From CAG-791 sp045130475 (GTDB taxonomy: Bacteria; Bacillota; Clostridia; Lachnospirales; Lachnospiraceae), in contig JBGUPU010000075.1 of the NCBI GenBank assembly GCA_045130475.1, forward strand, positions 13,271-77,270: a stretch of 64,000 bases of DNA. Direction: 5' to 3'. This document shows, one piece after another, positions 43,187-51,789 of the stretch. The position numbers and the translations under genes were made by a program. How positions within the stretch are numbered: position 1 is the first letter of the stretch; every line of letters starts with the position of its first letter. The notes under the pieces are model-generated. The model did no database searches, had not been told where the DNA came from, and saw only the letters and a program-made list of their open reading frames with translations.

Positions 43187-45487
43187 ATGATCAAACTGTA
43201 TGACGGCGGTGTTTATCTGATCAAGGGCACAGAGATCATTCCGGAAGCAGAATCTGCAAGGGTAGAGCAGATGACCGGCCGGAAGGCATGTCCCGCGGAG
43301 GATAAGAAGGGCACAATCGCATATTCTATTTTAAAAGCACATAATACAGCGGATGATATGGACAATCTGCGGATCCGTTTTGATTCCATGGCATCCCATG
43401 ACATCACCTTCGTCGGCATCGTTCAGACAGCACGCGCTTCGGGCATGGAGAAATTCCCGCTTCCCTATGTTCTGACCAACTGCCACAACTCCCTTTGTGC
43501 TGTGGGCGGCACCATCAACGAGGATGACCACATGTTTGGTCTGAGCGCCGCAAAGAAGTACGGCGGAATCTATGTTCCTCCTCATATTGCGGTCATCCAC
43601 CAGTATATGCGCGAAGCAATGGCGGGCTGCGGCAAAATGATCCTGGGGTCGGATTCCCACACCCGATACGGTGCGCTCGGCACCATGGCTATCGGCGAGG
43701 GCGGCGGCGAGCTGGGCAAGCAGCTGCTTCGTGACACTTATGATGTCGCCTATCCCGGTGTGGTCGCGGTCTATCTGGAAGGAAAGCCCGCTCCTTATGT
43801 CGGTCCTCAGGATATCGCGCTGGCCATCATCGGCGCGGTCTTCAAAAACGGCTATGTAAAGAATAAGGTCATGGAATTTGTCGGCCCCGGTGTAGCCTCC
43901 ATGGATACAGATTACCGGAACGGTGTCGATGTTATGACGACAGAGACTACCTGCCTGTCCTCCGTCTGGAGGACCGATGAGGATACAAAGGCTTATCTGA
44001 CGGCCCACGGAAGACCGGAGGATTATACAGAGCTGAACCCTGCGGATGTCACTTACTACGATGGCTGTGTCCGCGTGGATCTCAGTGCTGTCAAGCCCAT
44101 GATCGCCCTTCCTTTCCACCCCAGCAATGTCTACACCATCGATGAGCTTAACGCAAACCTGGAGGATATCCTCCGCACTGTCGAGGTCGAAGCGGACCGC
44201 ATCGCCAACGGCAGAGCGAAATTCACGCTCCTGGACAAGATCAAAGACGGGAAGCTGCAGGTCCAGCAGGGCATCATCGCCGGCTGCGCTGGCGGCAACT
44301 ATACCAATATCGTAGAGGCCGCAAACCTGCTGCGCGGAAAGAGCTGCGGCAACGGCGAGTTCTCTCTGGATGTCTATCCCTCCTCCCAGCCGGTCTTCAT
44401 CGACCTGGCCAGAAAGGGCTATGTGGCGGACCTCATGGCGGCAGGCGCTATTGTCAAGACTGCCTTCTGCGGCCCCTGCTTCGGCGCAGGCGACACACCT
44501 ATGCACAACGGTCTGTCTATCCGCCACACCACCAGAAACTTCCCCAACCGCGAGGGTTCCAAGCCCGGCAACGGCCAGATGGCAGCGGCGGCCCTCATGG
44601 ATGCCCGCTCCATCGCTGCTTCCGCGGCAAACGGCGGTATCCTGACTTCCGCGGCAGAATTCGACACCTGGGGCAATGTGCCCGCTCATGATTACGATGA
44701 CACTGTCTACAGAGCACGTGTCTATCAGGGATTCGGCAAGGAAGATCCCTCTGTGGAGCTCTTTGACGGTCCAAACATCAAGCCCTGGCCGGAGATGGAG
44801 GCCCTGGCGGACAATATCCTGCTCAAGGTCTGCTCCAAGATCCTGGATGATGTCACGACCACCGATGAGCTGATTCCGTCCGGCGAGACATCCTCCTTCC
44901 GTTCCAACCCTCTGGGGCTGGCTGAGTTCACTCTCTCCAGGCGCGATCCTGAGTATGTAGGCCGCTCCAAGGCAGTTGACCGGATCGAGCGTTACCGCGT
45001 CGCAGGAAAGAGCGCTGCGGAGAAGGATCCTGTCCTCGCGGATGTCTATAAAGTGATCAATACCATTCCGGGCTCCGAGTCTGTCAATGTGCAGGACATC
45101 GAGATCGGCTCCATGATCTATGCCAACAAGCCCGGTGACGGCTCTGCGCGTGAGCAGGCGGCTTCCTGCCAGCGTGTCATCGGCGGTCTGGCCAATATTA
45201 CGCAGGAATACGCGACCAAGAGATATCGCTCCAACGTCATGAACTGGGGTATGATCCCTTTCCATCTCAAAGGTGAGCCCACAGTCTTTGACATCGGCGA
45301 TTACATCTATGTCCCCGGCATCCGTGCGGCTCTTGACGGAGATCTCTCCGATATCAAAGGTTATGTCATCAGGGACGGCAAAGCCGAGCAGATCGATCTC
45401 TATATTCAGGATATGACTGAGAATGAGCGTGAGATCGTCAAGGCCGGCTGCCTGATCAACTTCAACCGCAACCGTACCAGAGGATAA
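43187..45487 (+). CDS. aconitase-superfamily hydratase, YbhJ type
   Basis: The 766-residue protein belongs to the aconitase superfamily. Iron-sulfur cysteines appear in GIIAGCAGGNYTN and CGPCFGAGDTP, and the substrate region is HNGLSIRHTTRNFPNREGSKPGNGQ, of which TTRNFPNREGSKPG is diagnostic. SDSHTRYGALGTMAIGEGG near residue 155 supplies the HTRYG-type histidine. It is closest to the YbhJ branch, annotated as hydratase without a proven substrate. The C-terminal swivel domain (SANVMNWGMIPF-like RSNVMNWGMIPFHL) is present, so it is a full-length enzyme. It is not flanked by citrate synthase or isocitrate dehydrogenase, so a TCA role is not supported by context. Confidence 0.87.
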   Translation: MIKLYDGGVYLIKGTEIIPEAESARVEQMTGRKACPAEDKKGTIAYSILKAHNTADDMDNLRIRFDSMASHDITFVGIVQTARASGMEKFPLPYVLTNCHNSLCAVGGTINEDDHMFGLSAAKKYGGIYVPPHIAVIHQYMREAMAGCGKMILGSDSHTRYGALGTMAIGEGGGELGKQLLRDTYDVAYPGVVAVYLEGKPAPYVGPQDIALAIIGAVFKNGYVKNKVMEFVGPGVASMDTDYRNGVDVMTTETTCLSSVWRTDEDTKAYLTAHGRPEDYTELNPADVTYYDGCVRVDLSAVKPMIALPFHPSNVYTIDELNANLEDILRTVEVEADRIANGRAKFTLLDKIKDGKLQVQQGIIAGCAGGNYTNIVEAANLLRGKSCGNGEFSLDVYPSSQPVFIDLARKGYVADLMAAGAIVKTAFCGPCFGAGDTPMHNGLSIRHTTRNFPNREGSKPGNGQMAAAALMDARSIAASAANGGILTSAAEFDTWGNVPAHDYDDTVYRARVYQGFGKEDPSVELFDGPNIKPWPEMEALADNILLKVCSKILDDVTTTDELIPSGETSSFRSNPLGLAEFTLSRRDPEYVGRSKAVDRIERYRVAGKSAAEKDPVLADVYKVINTIPGSESVNVQDIEIGSMIYANKPGDGSAREQAASCQRVIGGLANITQEYATKRYRSNVMNWGMIPFHLKGEPTVFDIGDYIYVPGIRAALDGDLSDIKGYVIRDGKAEQIDLYIQDMTENEREIVKAGCLINFNRNRTRG

Positions 45488-45510
45488 GAGCCGGATATTC
45501 AGGAAAGGAA

Positions 45511-45549
45511 CCTGCAGACATTTCCATGTGAAGTGTCTGCAGGTTTTTT
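45511..45549 (+). terminator. intrinsic terminator of the hydratase gene
   Basis: CCTGCAGACA pairs perfectly with TGTCTGCAGG around a 13-base loop, followed by TTTTTT. Confidence 0.88.
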
Positions 45550-45579
45550 ATGTGCAGGTTTTTATGTGCAGGTTTTTGC
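45538..45579 (+). repeat. three tandem copies of a 14-15-base word from the terminator arm
   Basis: TGCAGGTTTTTTATG, TGCAGGTTTTTATG and TGCAGGTTTTTGC follow each other. The first includes the terminator's 3' arm and T-run, so the terminator tail appears to have been amplified by slippage. Confidence 0.75.
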
Positions 45580-45614
45580 GGGCGGCGGAGACTGTAATTT
45601 GACCCGGGCAGCTG

Positions 45615-45620
45615 TATAAT
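45615..45620 (+). promoter_or_regulatory. -10 box candidate for the DUF4132 unit
   Basis: A perfect TATAAT lies about 40 bases before the first gene. The matching -35, 17 bases upstream, is only CTGTAA. Confidence 0.4.
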
Positions 45621-45660
45621 AATAGCAAAAAGTACCGTAAAAAAAGGGAGAGAGTGCGTC

Positions 45661-46104
45661 ATGCAGATCAGGATCAATGTCCGGGGAGCATCCCGGAAAA
45701 AGGCTTCGATCATTCAGAAGACTGCTGAGTATCCGGACAAAAAAATGACTGTGGAGGAGTTTCTTGCTCAGACAGTCAGACAGAATGTCAGGGAATACAA
45801 TGAACGAAAAGACCGGGGGACCATACTGCGCCTTTTTTCGGGAACGCAGGAAGGGGAAAGGGTCGAGGATGTGCTGAAGGGCGGTATGCAGACCGGGAAG
45901 GTGTCGTATGGGGATCCCATGGATGACAGAAGAGCGGACGAGAAGAAAGCGGTAGAGAATGCGCTGCAGTGTTTTGATGACGGGATCGTGGCACTGTTTG
46001 CGGACGGAGTGCGGTACAGGCAGAGAAAAGAGATGATCCCCCTGAAAGAACAGAGCGAGGTGACCTTTGTCAGGCTGACCTTCCTCGCAGGGCGGATGTG
46101 GTGA
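45661..46104 (+). CDS. hypothetical protein upstream of DUF4132
   Basis: The 147-residue soluble protein starts MQIRINVRGASRKKASIIQK. It has a basic N-terminus, a helical MTVEEFLAQTVRQNVREYNER, then KVSYGDPMDDRRADEKKAVENALQCFDDGIVALF, of which the part from ADEKKAVEN is strongly helical, and ends with a VTFVRLTFLAG strand. I recognise no family. GGGAGAG lies upstream of the ATG. It sits 46 bases before the giant DUF4132 gene on the same strand with no terminator between them, so the two probably act together. Confidence 0.72.
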   Translation: MQIRINVRGASRKKASIIQKTAEYPDKKMTVEEFLAQTVRQNVREYNERKDRGTILRLFSGTQEGERVEDVLKGGMQTGKVSYGDPMDDRRADEKKAVENALQCFDDGIVALFADGVRYRQRKEMIPLKEQSEVTFVRLTFLAGRMW

Positions 46105-46150
46105 CGGCAGAACAGACAGGAGCGAGTCTTGATAAGCACGGGAGGGCGTG

Positions 46151-49100
46151 ATGGCATTCGATTATAACTCCAGGACAAAATGGGAAAAGGAAAGAATTGA
46201 AAGGTGGAAGAGGGAACATGGGGAGCAGATCGAATCAATCTCGGGTCAGGCCTGCTCCGGGAAAAAGGAACTGCTTGACGAAGTGGGCAATTTCAGCAGC
46301 TACCCCCACTGCGGCTTTCCTGCCATCCGTAAGTGGGGGCGGGAGAATATAAAGAAAGCGGCCGGCCGGCACAGCCTGAAGGAAGTCCTGTATGAGGAAT
46401 GTGCGGACCTGATCGAGCTCCTGGTGCCTGCGCAGTACCGGGAGGACTTTGACTATATGCTGGAGCAGTTTGCGGATTTTCAGTACACAAGGTCACTCTT
46501 TCGGCCGACGGTGAGGACGGCAGATCCGGCCGCGCATGTGCTCGATGCCTTCGGCCTCATGCAGGGCTATAAGGTTCTGGGAATGTACGGCGTTACGCCC
46601 TTGGAGTATCTGACGGAGAGAAGGCCTGCAGACAGTCGTGCGGAAACGGACAGCGGCCTCGATGAGGAATTCCTGGATTTTAAGCATCAGGATACCTACG
46701 CCCGGGACCTCCACATGGTACAGTTCGACGATATCCTGGCGGCCAGGATCGACCGGGGCGACGCGGCTGTGATCGAAGCTGTGGAAGAGGCCCTGTTAAG
46801 CGACAGAAATACGGTAGTCGTCACGGTCCCGCTCATCAGAGCGATCGTGAAATCGCGCAGCACAGGACTTCATGAACTTCTGGCCAAATTCCTGCTTGCC
46901 GCAAGGCTGCAGGAAGGCGTGCGCCAGGCTGTCTGTGAGAATGCGGACTGCGGAAGGGCGGAGGCCTTTCTGACGATCCTGAAGGCGATCGAGGACAATG
47001 GTCTGCTCCGTTTTTCAGCCGTAAAGAGAGCCGTTGCCACCTGGACGGGTATCTGCAATCCCGAATCCATGGATCGTATATCGGAGAAACTCCTGGCAGG
47101 AATCGGCAGTGCGGTCCGTGACCGTCAGAAGGCAATTTCCATGACGCAGACGGATGACAGTGTGGAGATCGTCACAGGACTTTGGGCATTGGGCTTTTAT
47201 GAGGCGAAAGATGCTGTGGACCGCATGCTGGAGATCGTGGAGAGCGGCTCGAGGAACCAGCGGCTGACCATATCCTATTACAATCGATATATGCAGTTTT
47301 CGGAATACAGCGGACAGGCGGCGGGAAAAATTCTGGAGACCTATCCGGAGGACCCGGAGATGGCAGCCGCCTTCATGCCCACTTATCTGGACGCAGTAGA
47401 CACAATCGTCCGGAACTGCATCCGCAACGCCAAAAAGCAGCCGGTCTATGCTGTCTCGGAGGATGATCTGACCTATCTGCCCTTGCAGGCGGAGGAATTT
47501 TTTGACAGCAGGGAGCAGGCTCTGCGCCACTATCAAATCCTGAAGAATCTTGCCGACGGCATGAAAAAGAGAAAAATAGAATACGCCCCTGTGATCTTCC
47601 CCTGGTACAGTGCGGTGCTTGACAAAAGTGATCTGACCCAGAGGATGGTCCTGATCGCCTATGCGCTGCAGGATCAGGCCCTGATCGACCAGGTCTGTGT
47701 CCGGCTGACGGATATCATGGATTCCTATTACAACACACGCTTTAATTACCTGCGCATCCTGCTGCATGCCCCGCAGACAAAGATCCAGCGGGAGGCGCTG
47801 ATCGGCTATGCTGCGGACAAGGAGAGCTTTACCAGGATGGCGGCCTGTCAGATTCTGAAGAAAATGCAGAATTCAGAGGATCCGGACCTGAGGATCACCG
47901 ACGACGAGTACAGGCAGCTGGAGATGCATCTGCGCCTCAAAAACGAAGAGACCCGCCGCTATGTGATCGATCTGCTGGAAGGCAGAGAGGAAATGAAGAC
48001 GGACGAAAGCATCCGGAGACTATTGGGCGGCGGACAGGAACAGGCGGATGCGGGAGCTTCCGCCGGCGGTGGACAAAAAAAGACAGATGCGGGATCTTCA
48101 ATCGGCGGTGGACAAAAAAAGACAGATGCGGGAGCTTCAGCCGGCGGGGGACGGAAAAAGAAGACGATCTCCGCTGCGGACAGGGAACAGATGCGCCTTG
48201 CCGGACTGGACATGCTCAAGCGGCGCTGTGAAAAGAGCGAGGAGGACGCGAAGAGAGGGGCAGCCCTTCTGCGCCGGATCCTGCCGGATGACGCCGGCCT
48301 GTCCGACAGGGAGAAAGTCCTGTACAGGGAAATCGCCGCAAGCGGGGGCGCCGGCAGTATCCTGAATACGGAAGGCTACGGACTCTATGACCCTCAGGCA
48401 GCATATGAACCGGTCCTGCCGGCAGAGAAGGTATCTTTGCAGGAGTATTTTAACCTTTCCGCAGAGGAACTGGACGGGTATTTTGACAGGATCAGGAACT
48501 TTATTGAGAAGCACGGCAAGCTGGAATACACCAGCGCCAACGGTGACAGGCAGTTGCTTGAGAACGGTCTCTACATGATCAACTACGAATACAGCGGCGC
48601 CATAGAGACACGCTTTCCCTTCCCCGAGCTCTGGGTGGAGGTCTATGAAACCATTATCCGGGATCCCAAGGTATTCTTTAACCTGTACTTTGCTATCCGC
48701 AACGGCTTTGACGAGACGGATCTGAAGGATGTCGAGACCTATCGGAAGGCCGAAAAGACGATCTTGGGAGGGGCCTGGTCAGGGTATCACTATGCGGATC
48801 CAAAATATATCGGCAGCCGCGGAGGCCACAGTACTTATCAGACCATTCTGGATATCATATCCAGCCAGCAGCATCTGGTCCTGCCTGCGGAGATAGCCCG
48901 GGCGGCAGTCATGCAGGCCATCGCTCTGCCGGAAGAGATCCGCTGGATGGAAAAGGCGCCTTCAAAATACCAGACCTATTATACACAGCAGCGTCCCACC
49001 CTGTGTTTCCTGCGCTCGGACAAGTTCCGGTCCATACTCTTCCGCGCATGTCATTACGAAAACTACAGGGAATTCAGCGATGTATTTCCTCTGCTATTTG

Positions 49101-51619
49101 AAGTGGACCGGGTCTATCAGTTTGACGCGCATGAACCGAAGAACTATACCAATAGTTCCCGCAATATTCTTTCCATTTATTCCTATGTCAAGGCCTGCCA
49201 GCTGGGACTGATCACAAAGGACTATCTGTATAAGGCGGCTTTTGAGGCAGTGGGTCTGAAGTTTGCGGTCGGTCCGCTGGGAGAATTGTTCCGTCCCTCG
49301 ATCTCGATCAGCACACTCCGCAATGTAAAGGAGTATATGCCGGTAGATCTGGAGAAGCGGACCATTGATAGAGAGTACCGCTTTTATCAGCTCTGCGCGG
49401 AAGTCTACAGCAGGCTGACAGACCTGATCCTGGATGTGGAACTCAAGCGCGGCGACACGCCGACTGTTTTTTCGGAAGCGGTCTCCAGGATCTCCAGGAT
49501 TGAAGGCATACCGCGTCTGATGGAGATCCTGCGCGCATTGGGTAAAGAACCCCTGGACAGAAATACCTATTATTCCTTCAGCAGCGGAACCAGCAAAAGG
49601 GAGTGCCTGAGCCATCTGCTCAAGGTCTGTTATCCGATTGAAGGGAGAGGGCTGGAAAAGGAAATATACGGCAGCGGGTCTTATGGTGCCGCCGCGGTTT
49701 CCGCAGGCGGGACAGACAGATCTGCGCCTGAAAAAGAGACGGCAGAGGATCTGAAAAGAGCGGTGAAACAGAACAAGATCACCGCGGACCGCCTGATCGA
49801 GGTGGCTATGTATGCGCCGCAGTGGCTGGACCTTGTGGAGGAAGTCCTCGGGATCGATGGATTCAAGAGCGGCTGCTACTATTTTATGGCGCATATGAAT
49901 GAGCGCTTTGACGACCGGAAAAAGGCTGTCATCGCCAGGTATACGCCCCTGTCCCCCGAAGAACTCAATAACGGCTGTTTTGATACCAACTGGTTTTTCG
50001 AAGTGTACGGGAAGCTGGGGGAAAAGAATTTTGCAAAGCTCTACAAGGCGGCGAAATATATAGCAGACGGAAGCAAGCACACACGCGCCAGAAAATACGC
50101 GGACGCCGCTTCCGGAAAAGTGGACCGCGACGAGCTGGAAAAAGTGATTGAGGACAAGCGCAACAAGGACCTTTTGATGAGCTACGGCCTGATCCCTGTA
50201 AAGGACAGGCAGGATGCCCTGCACAGATACGGATTTTTGCAGAAATTCCTCAAGGAGAGCAGACAGTTCGGTGCCCAGCGCAGGCAGAGCGAGGCCCAGA
50301 GTGTGCAGTATGCCCTCAAAAACATGGCGACGACGGCCGGCTATGCCGATGAACTGCGCCTGACACTGGCCATGGAGACGGAGCTGGTCACGTCAAATCA
50401 GCAGTATTTTGACGGAATGCTGATTGGCGGCTATTGGGTCCGGATCCTTGTGGACGGGGACGGAAAGGCAGAGCTCAGGCTGTCAAAAGAAGAGGGAGGC
50501 AGGACACTCAAGTCCGTACCGGCAGCCATTAAAAAAGAGGAAAATTTCCTTGCCGTCAAAGAGTTTGCGGCAAAACTTAAGGAGCAGTATTCACGGTGCG
50601 CAGCCATGTTTGAGCGGGCCATGGAAGAGGAGGAGGTCTACAGCTTCGGAGAACTTCTGGATCTGTGCCGCAATCCTGTGACAGCCGGAATACTCGGAAG
50701 GCTGGTGTTTACAAGTGAAGGAGCGGCGCAGGAAGAGGGCAGGATCCGTCTGACCGGAACTTTGGAGGAGCTGAAAAAAGCCCAGCCTGCAGTTTCCCGC
50801 CGGGAAGGGCTTCTGGTGGCTCATCCGGTCACCCTCTGCAAGCTGGGAGAGCTTACCAGGTACCAGAGAATGTTTTTTGAAAAACAGAAGGCTGAGGGTA
50901 CAAAACAGCCCTTCAAGCAGGTGTTCAGAGAGTTTTACCCCAAACTGGAAGAGGAGAAGGAGGCATTGGACTCCAGGCTCTTTGCGGGTTACCAGATCCA
51001 GCCGAAAAAAACGCTTGCAGTGCTCCGCGGACGCAGGTGGGTGGCCGACTATGACGAAGACCTGCAGAAAATCTTTTTCCGCCAGGGCATCGCCGCGACC
51101 ATTTACGCGCTCGCGGACTGGTTCTCTCCGGCGGATACAGAGAGCCCGACCCTTGAATATGTCTCGTTCTATGACAGAAAAACCTATAAACAGAAGAAAC
51201 TCAGCCAGGTGCCGGATGTTCTCTATTCGGAAGTCATGCGCGACGTGGACCTGGCGGTCAGCACGGCCCATGTGGGAGGCGTTGATCCGGAGACCAGCCA
51301 TTCGACCATTGAAATGCGCCGCGTGATCTTTGCCTTCAACATGGAACTCTTCGGTCTCACCAATGTGACGTTTGAGGGCACACATGCCTTTATCAAAGGC
51401 AGCCTGAATAATTACAATATCCAGCTGGGGAGCGGCGTGATCCACAAAGAAAGCGGCGGCATGGTCAATATCCTTCCCGTGCATTCCCAGCAGAGAGGAA
51501 AGATCTTCCTGCCTTTCATCGATGAGGATCCCAAAACCGCCGAGATCCTGTCGAAGATCCTGCTGCTGGCAGAGGATCATAAGATCAAGGATCCTTATAT
51601 CCTGCAGCAGATCAGATGA
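46151..51619 (+). CDS. giant DUF4132-family protein (MolR/YehI-like)
   Basis: A cytoplasmic protein of about 1,820 residues without signal or membrane segments. The C-terminal third carries the DUF4132 signature and its terminal domain: LRGRRWVADYDEDLQKIFFR, ATIYALADWFSP, VPDVLYSEVMRDVDLAVSTA and GSLNNYNIQLGSGVIHKESG. E. coli MolR and YehI are distant relatives of unproven function; YehI lies near a MoxR-like ATPase and a VWA protein, absent here. The N-terminal half looks like helical repeats. A glycine-rich tandem repeat lies around residue 626-667. An ATG directly follows an in-frame GTG; GGAGGG fits the ATG slightly better. Its size and lack of known function make it notable. Confidence 0.88.
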   Translation: MAFDYNSRTKWEKERIERWKREHGEQIESISGQACSGKKELLDEVGNFSSYPHCGFPAIRKWGRENIKKAAGRHSLKEVLYEECADLIELLVPAQYREDFDYMLEQFADFQYTRSLFRPTVRTADPAAHVLDAFGLMQGYKVLGMYGVTPLEYLTERRPADSRAETDSGLDEEFLDFKHQDTYARDLHMVQFDDILAARIDRGDAAVIEAVEEALLSDRNTVVVTVPLIRAIVKSRSTGLHELLAKFLLAARLQEGVRQAVCENADCGRAEAFLTILKAIEDNGLLRFSAVKRAVATWTGICNPESMDRISEKLLAGIGSAVRDRQKAISMTQTDDSVEIVTGLWALGFYEAKDAVDRMLEIVESGSRNQRLTISYYNRYMQFSEYSGQAAGKILETYPEDPEMAAAFMPTYLDAVDTIVRNCIRNAKKQPVYAVSEDDLTYLPLQAEEFFDSREQALRHYQILKNLADGMKKRKIEYAPVIFPWYSAVLDKSDLTQRMVLIAYALQDQALIDQVCVRLTDIMDSYYNTRFNYLRILLHAPQTKIQREALIGYAADKESFTRMAACQILKKMQNSEDPDLRITDDEYRQLEMHLRLKNEETRRYVIDLLEGREEMKTDESIRRLLGGGQEQADAGASAGGGQKKTDAGSSIGGGQKKTDAGASAGGGRKKKTISAADREQMRLAGLDMLKRRCEKSEEDAKRGAALLRRILPDDAGLSDREKVLYREIAASGGAGSILNTEGYGLYDPQAAYEPVLPAEKVSLQEYFNLSAEELDGYFDRIRNFIEKHGKLEYTSANGDRQLLENGLYMINYEYSGAIETRFPFPELWVEVYETIIRDPKVFFNLYFAIRNGFDETDLKDVETYRKAEKTILGGAWSGYHYADPKYIGSRGGHSTYQTILDIISSQQHLVLPAEIARAAVMQAIALPEEIRWMEKAPSKYQTYYTQQRPTLCFLRSDKFRSILFRACHYENYREFSDVFPLLFEVDRVYQFDAHEPKNYTNSSRNILSIYSYVKACQLGLITKDYLYKAAFEAVGLKFAVGPLGELFRPSISISTLRNVKEYMPVDLEKRTIDREYRFYQLCAEVYSRLTDLILDVELKRGDTPTVFSEAVSRISRIEGIPRLMEILRALGKEPLDRNTYYSFSSGTSKRECLSHLLKVCYPIEGRGLEKEIYGSGSYGAAAVSAGGTDRSAPEKETAEDLKRAVKQNKITADRLIEVAMYAPQWLDLVEEVLGIDGFKSGCYYFMAHMNERFDDRKKAVIARYTPLSPEELNNGCFDTNWFFEVYGKLGEKNFAKLYKAAKYIADGSKHTRARKYADAASGKVDRDELEKVIEDKRNKDLLMSYGLIPVKDRQDALHRYGFLQKFLKESRQFGAQRRQSEAQSVQYALKNMATTAGYADELRLTLAMETELVTSNQQYFDGMLIGGYWVRILVDGDGKAELRLSKEEGGRTLKSVPAAIKKEENFLAVKEFAAKLKEQYSRCAAMFERAMEEEEVYSFGELLDLCRNPVTAGILGRLVFTSEGAAQEEGRIRLTGTLEELKKAQPAVSRREGLLVAHPVTLCKLGELTRYQRMFFEKQKAEGTKQPFKQVFREFYPKLEEEKEALDSRLFAGYQIQPKKTLAVLRGRRWVADYDEDLQKIFFRQGIAATIYALADWFSPADTESPTLEYVSFYDRKTYKQKKLSQVPDVLYSEVMRDVDLAVSTAHVGGVDPETSHSTIEMRRVIFAFNMELFGLTNVTFEGTHAFIKGSLNNYNIQLGSGVIHKESGGMVNILPVHSQQRGKIFLPFIDEDPKTAEILSKILLLAEDHKIKDPYILQQIR
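48026..48151 (+). repeat. 39-base coding tandem repeat inside the DUF4132 gene
   Basis: Three full copies and a partial fourth encode the 13-residue unit GGGQKKTDAGASA (variants EQ, SSI). The second and third DNA copies are nearly identical, so the array is young and probably varies in copy number. It forms a flexible linker without breaking the frame. Confidence 0.9.
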
Positions 51620-51639
51620 TTAGATGAGATAAAAAACGA

Positions 51640-51701
51640 AAGCCCGGCCTTTCTTTCCCAGGGTCAGAAGCTTCTGCCCCTGGGAAAGAAAGGCCGGGCT
51701 T
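51640..51701. terminator. very long bidirectional terminator hairpin
   Basis: A perfect 24-base stem (beginning AAGCCCGGCCTTTC) encloses a further AGAAGCTTCT palindrome. TTGTTTG follows on one side and an AAAAAA run precedes on the other. It separates the convergent DUF4132 and TPM units. Confidence 0.85.
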
Positions 51702-51789
51702 GTTTGTGTGAAAAAAATCGGTTCCTGTCCTTCCCCTGCAGGGCCGAAAAGGTGCAGGGCCCGTTTTAGCTATGGGAAGTATTCGTTAA

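Noticed and set aside
43331..45265. 644-codon open frame opposite the hydratase
   Set aside because: The plus-strand gene has aconitase-family cysteines and full length; the minus frame is an artefact of biased codons.
45538..45579. CRISPR-like or phage attachment repeat
   Set aside because: The three units are contiguous without spacers and derive from the terminator tail, so slippage explains them.
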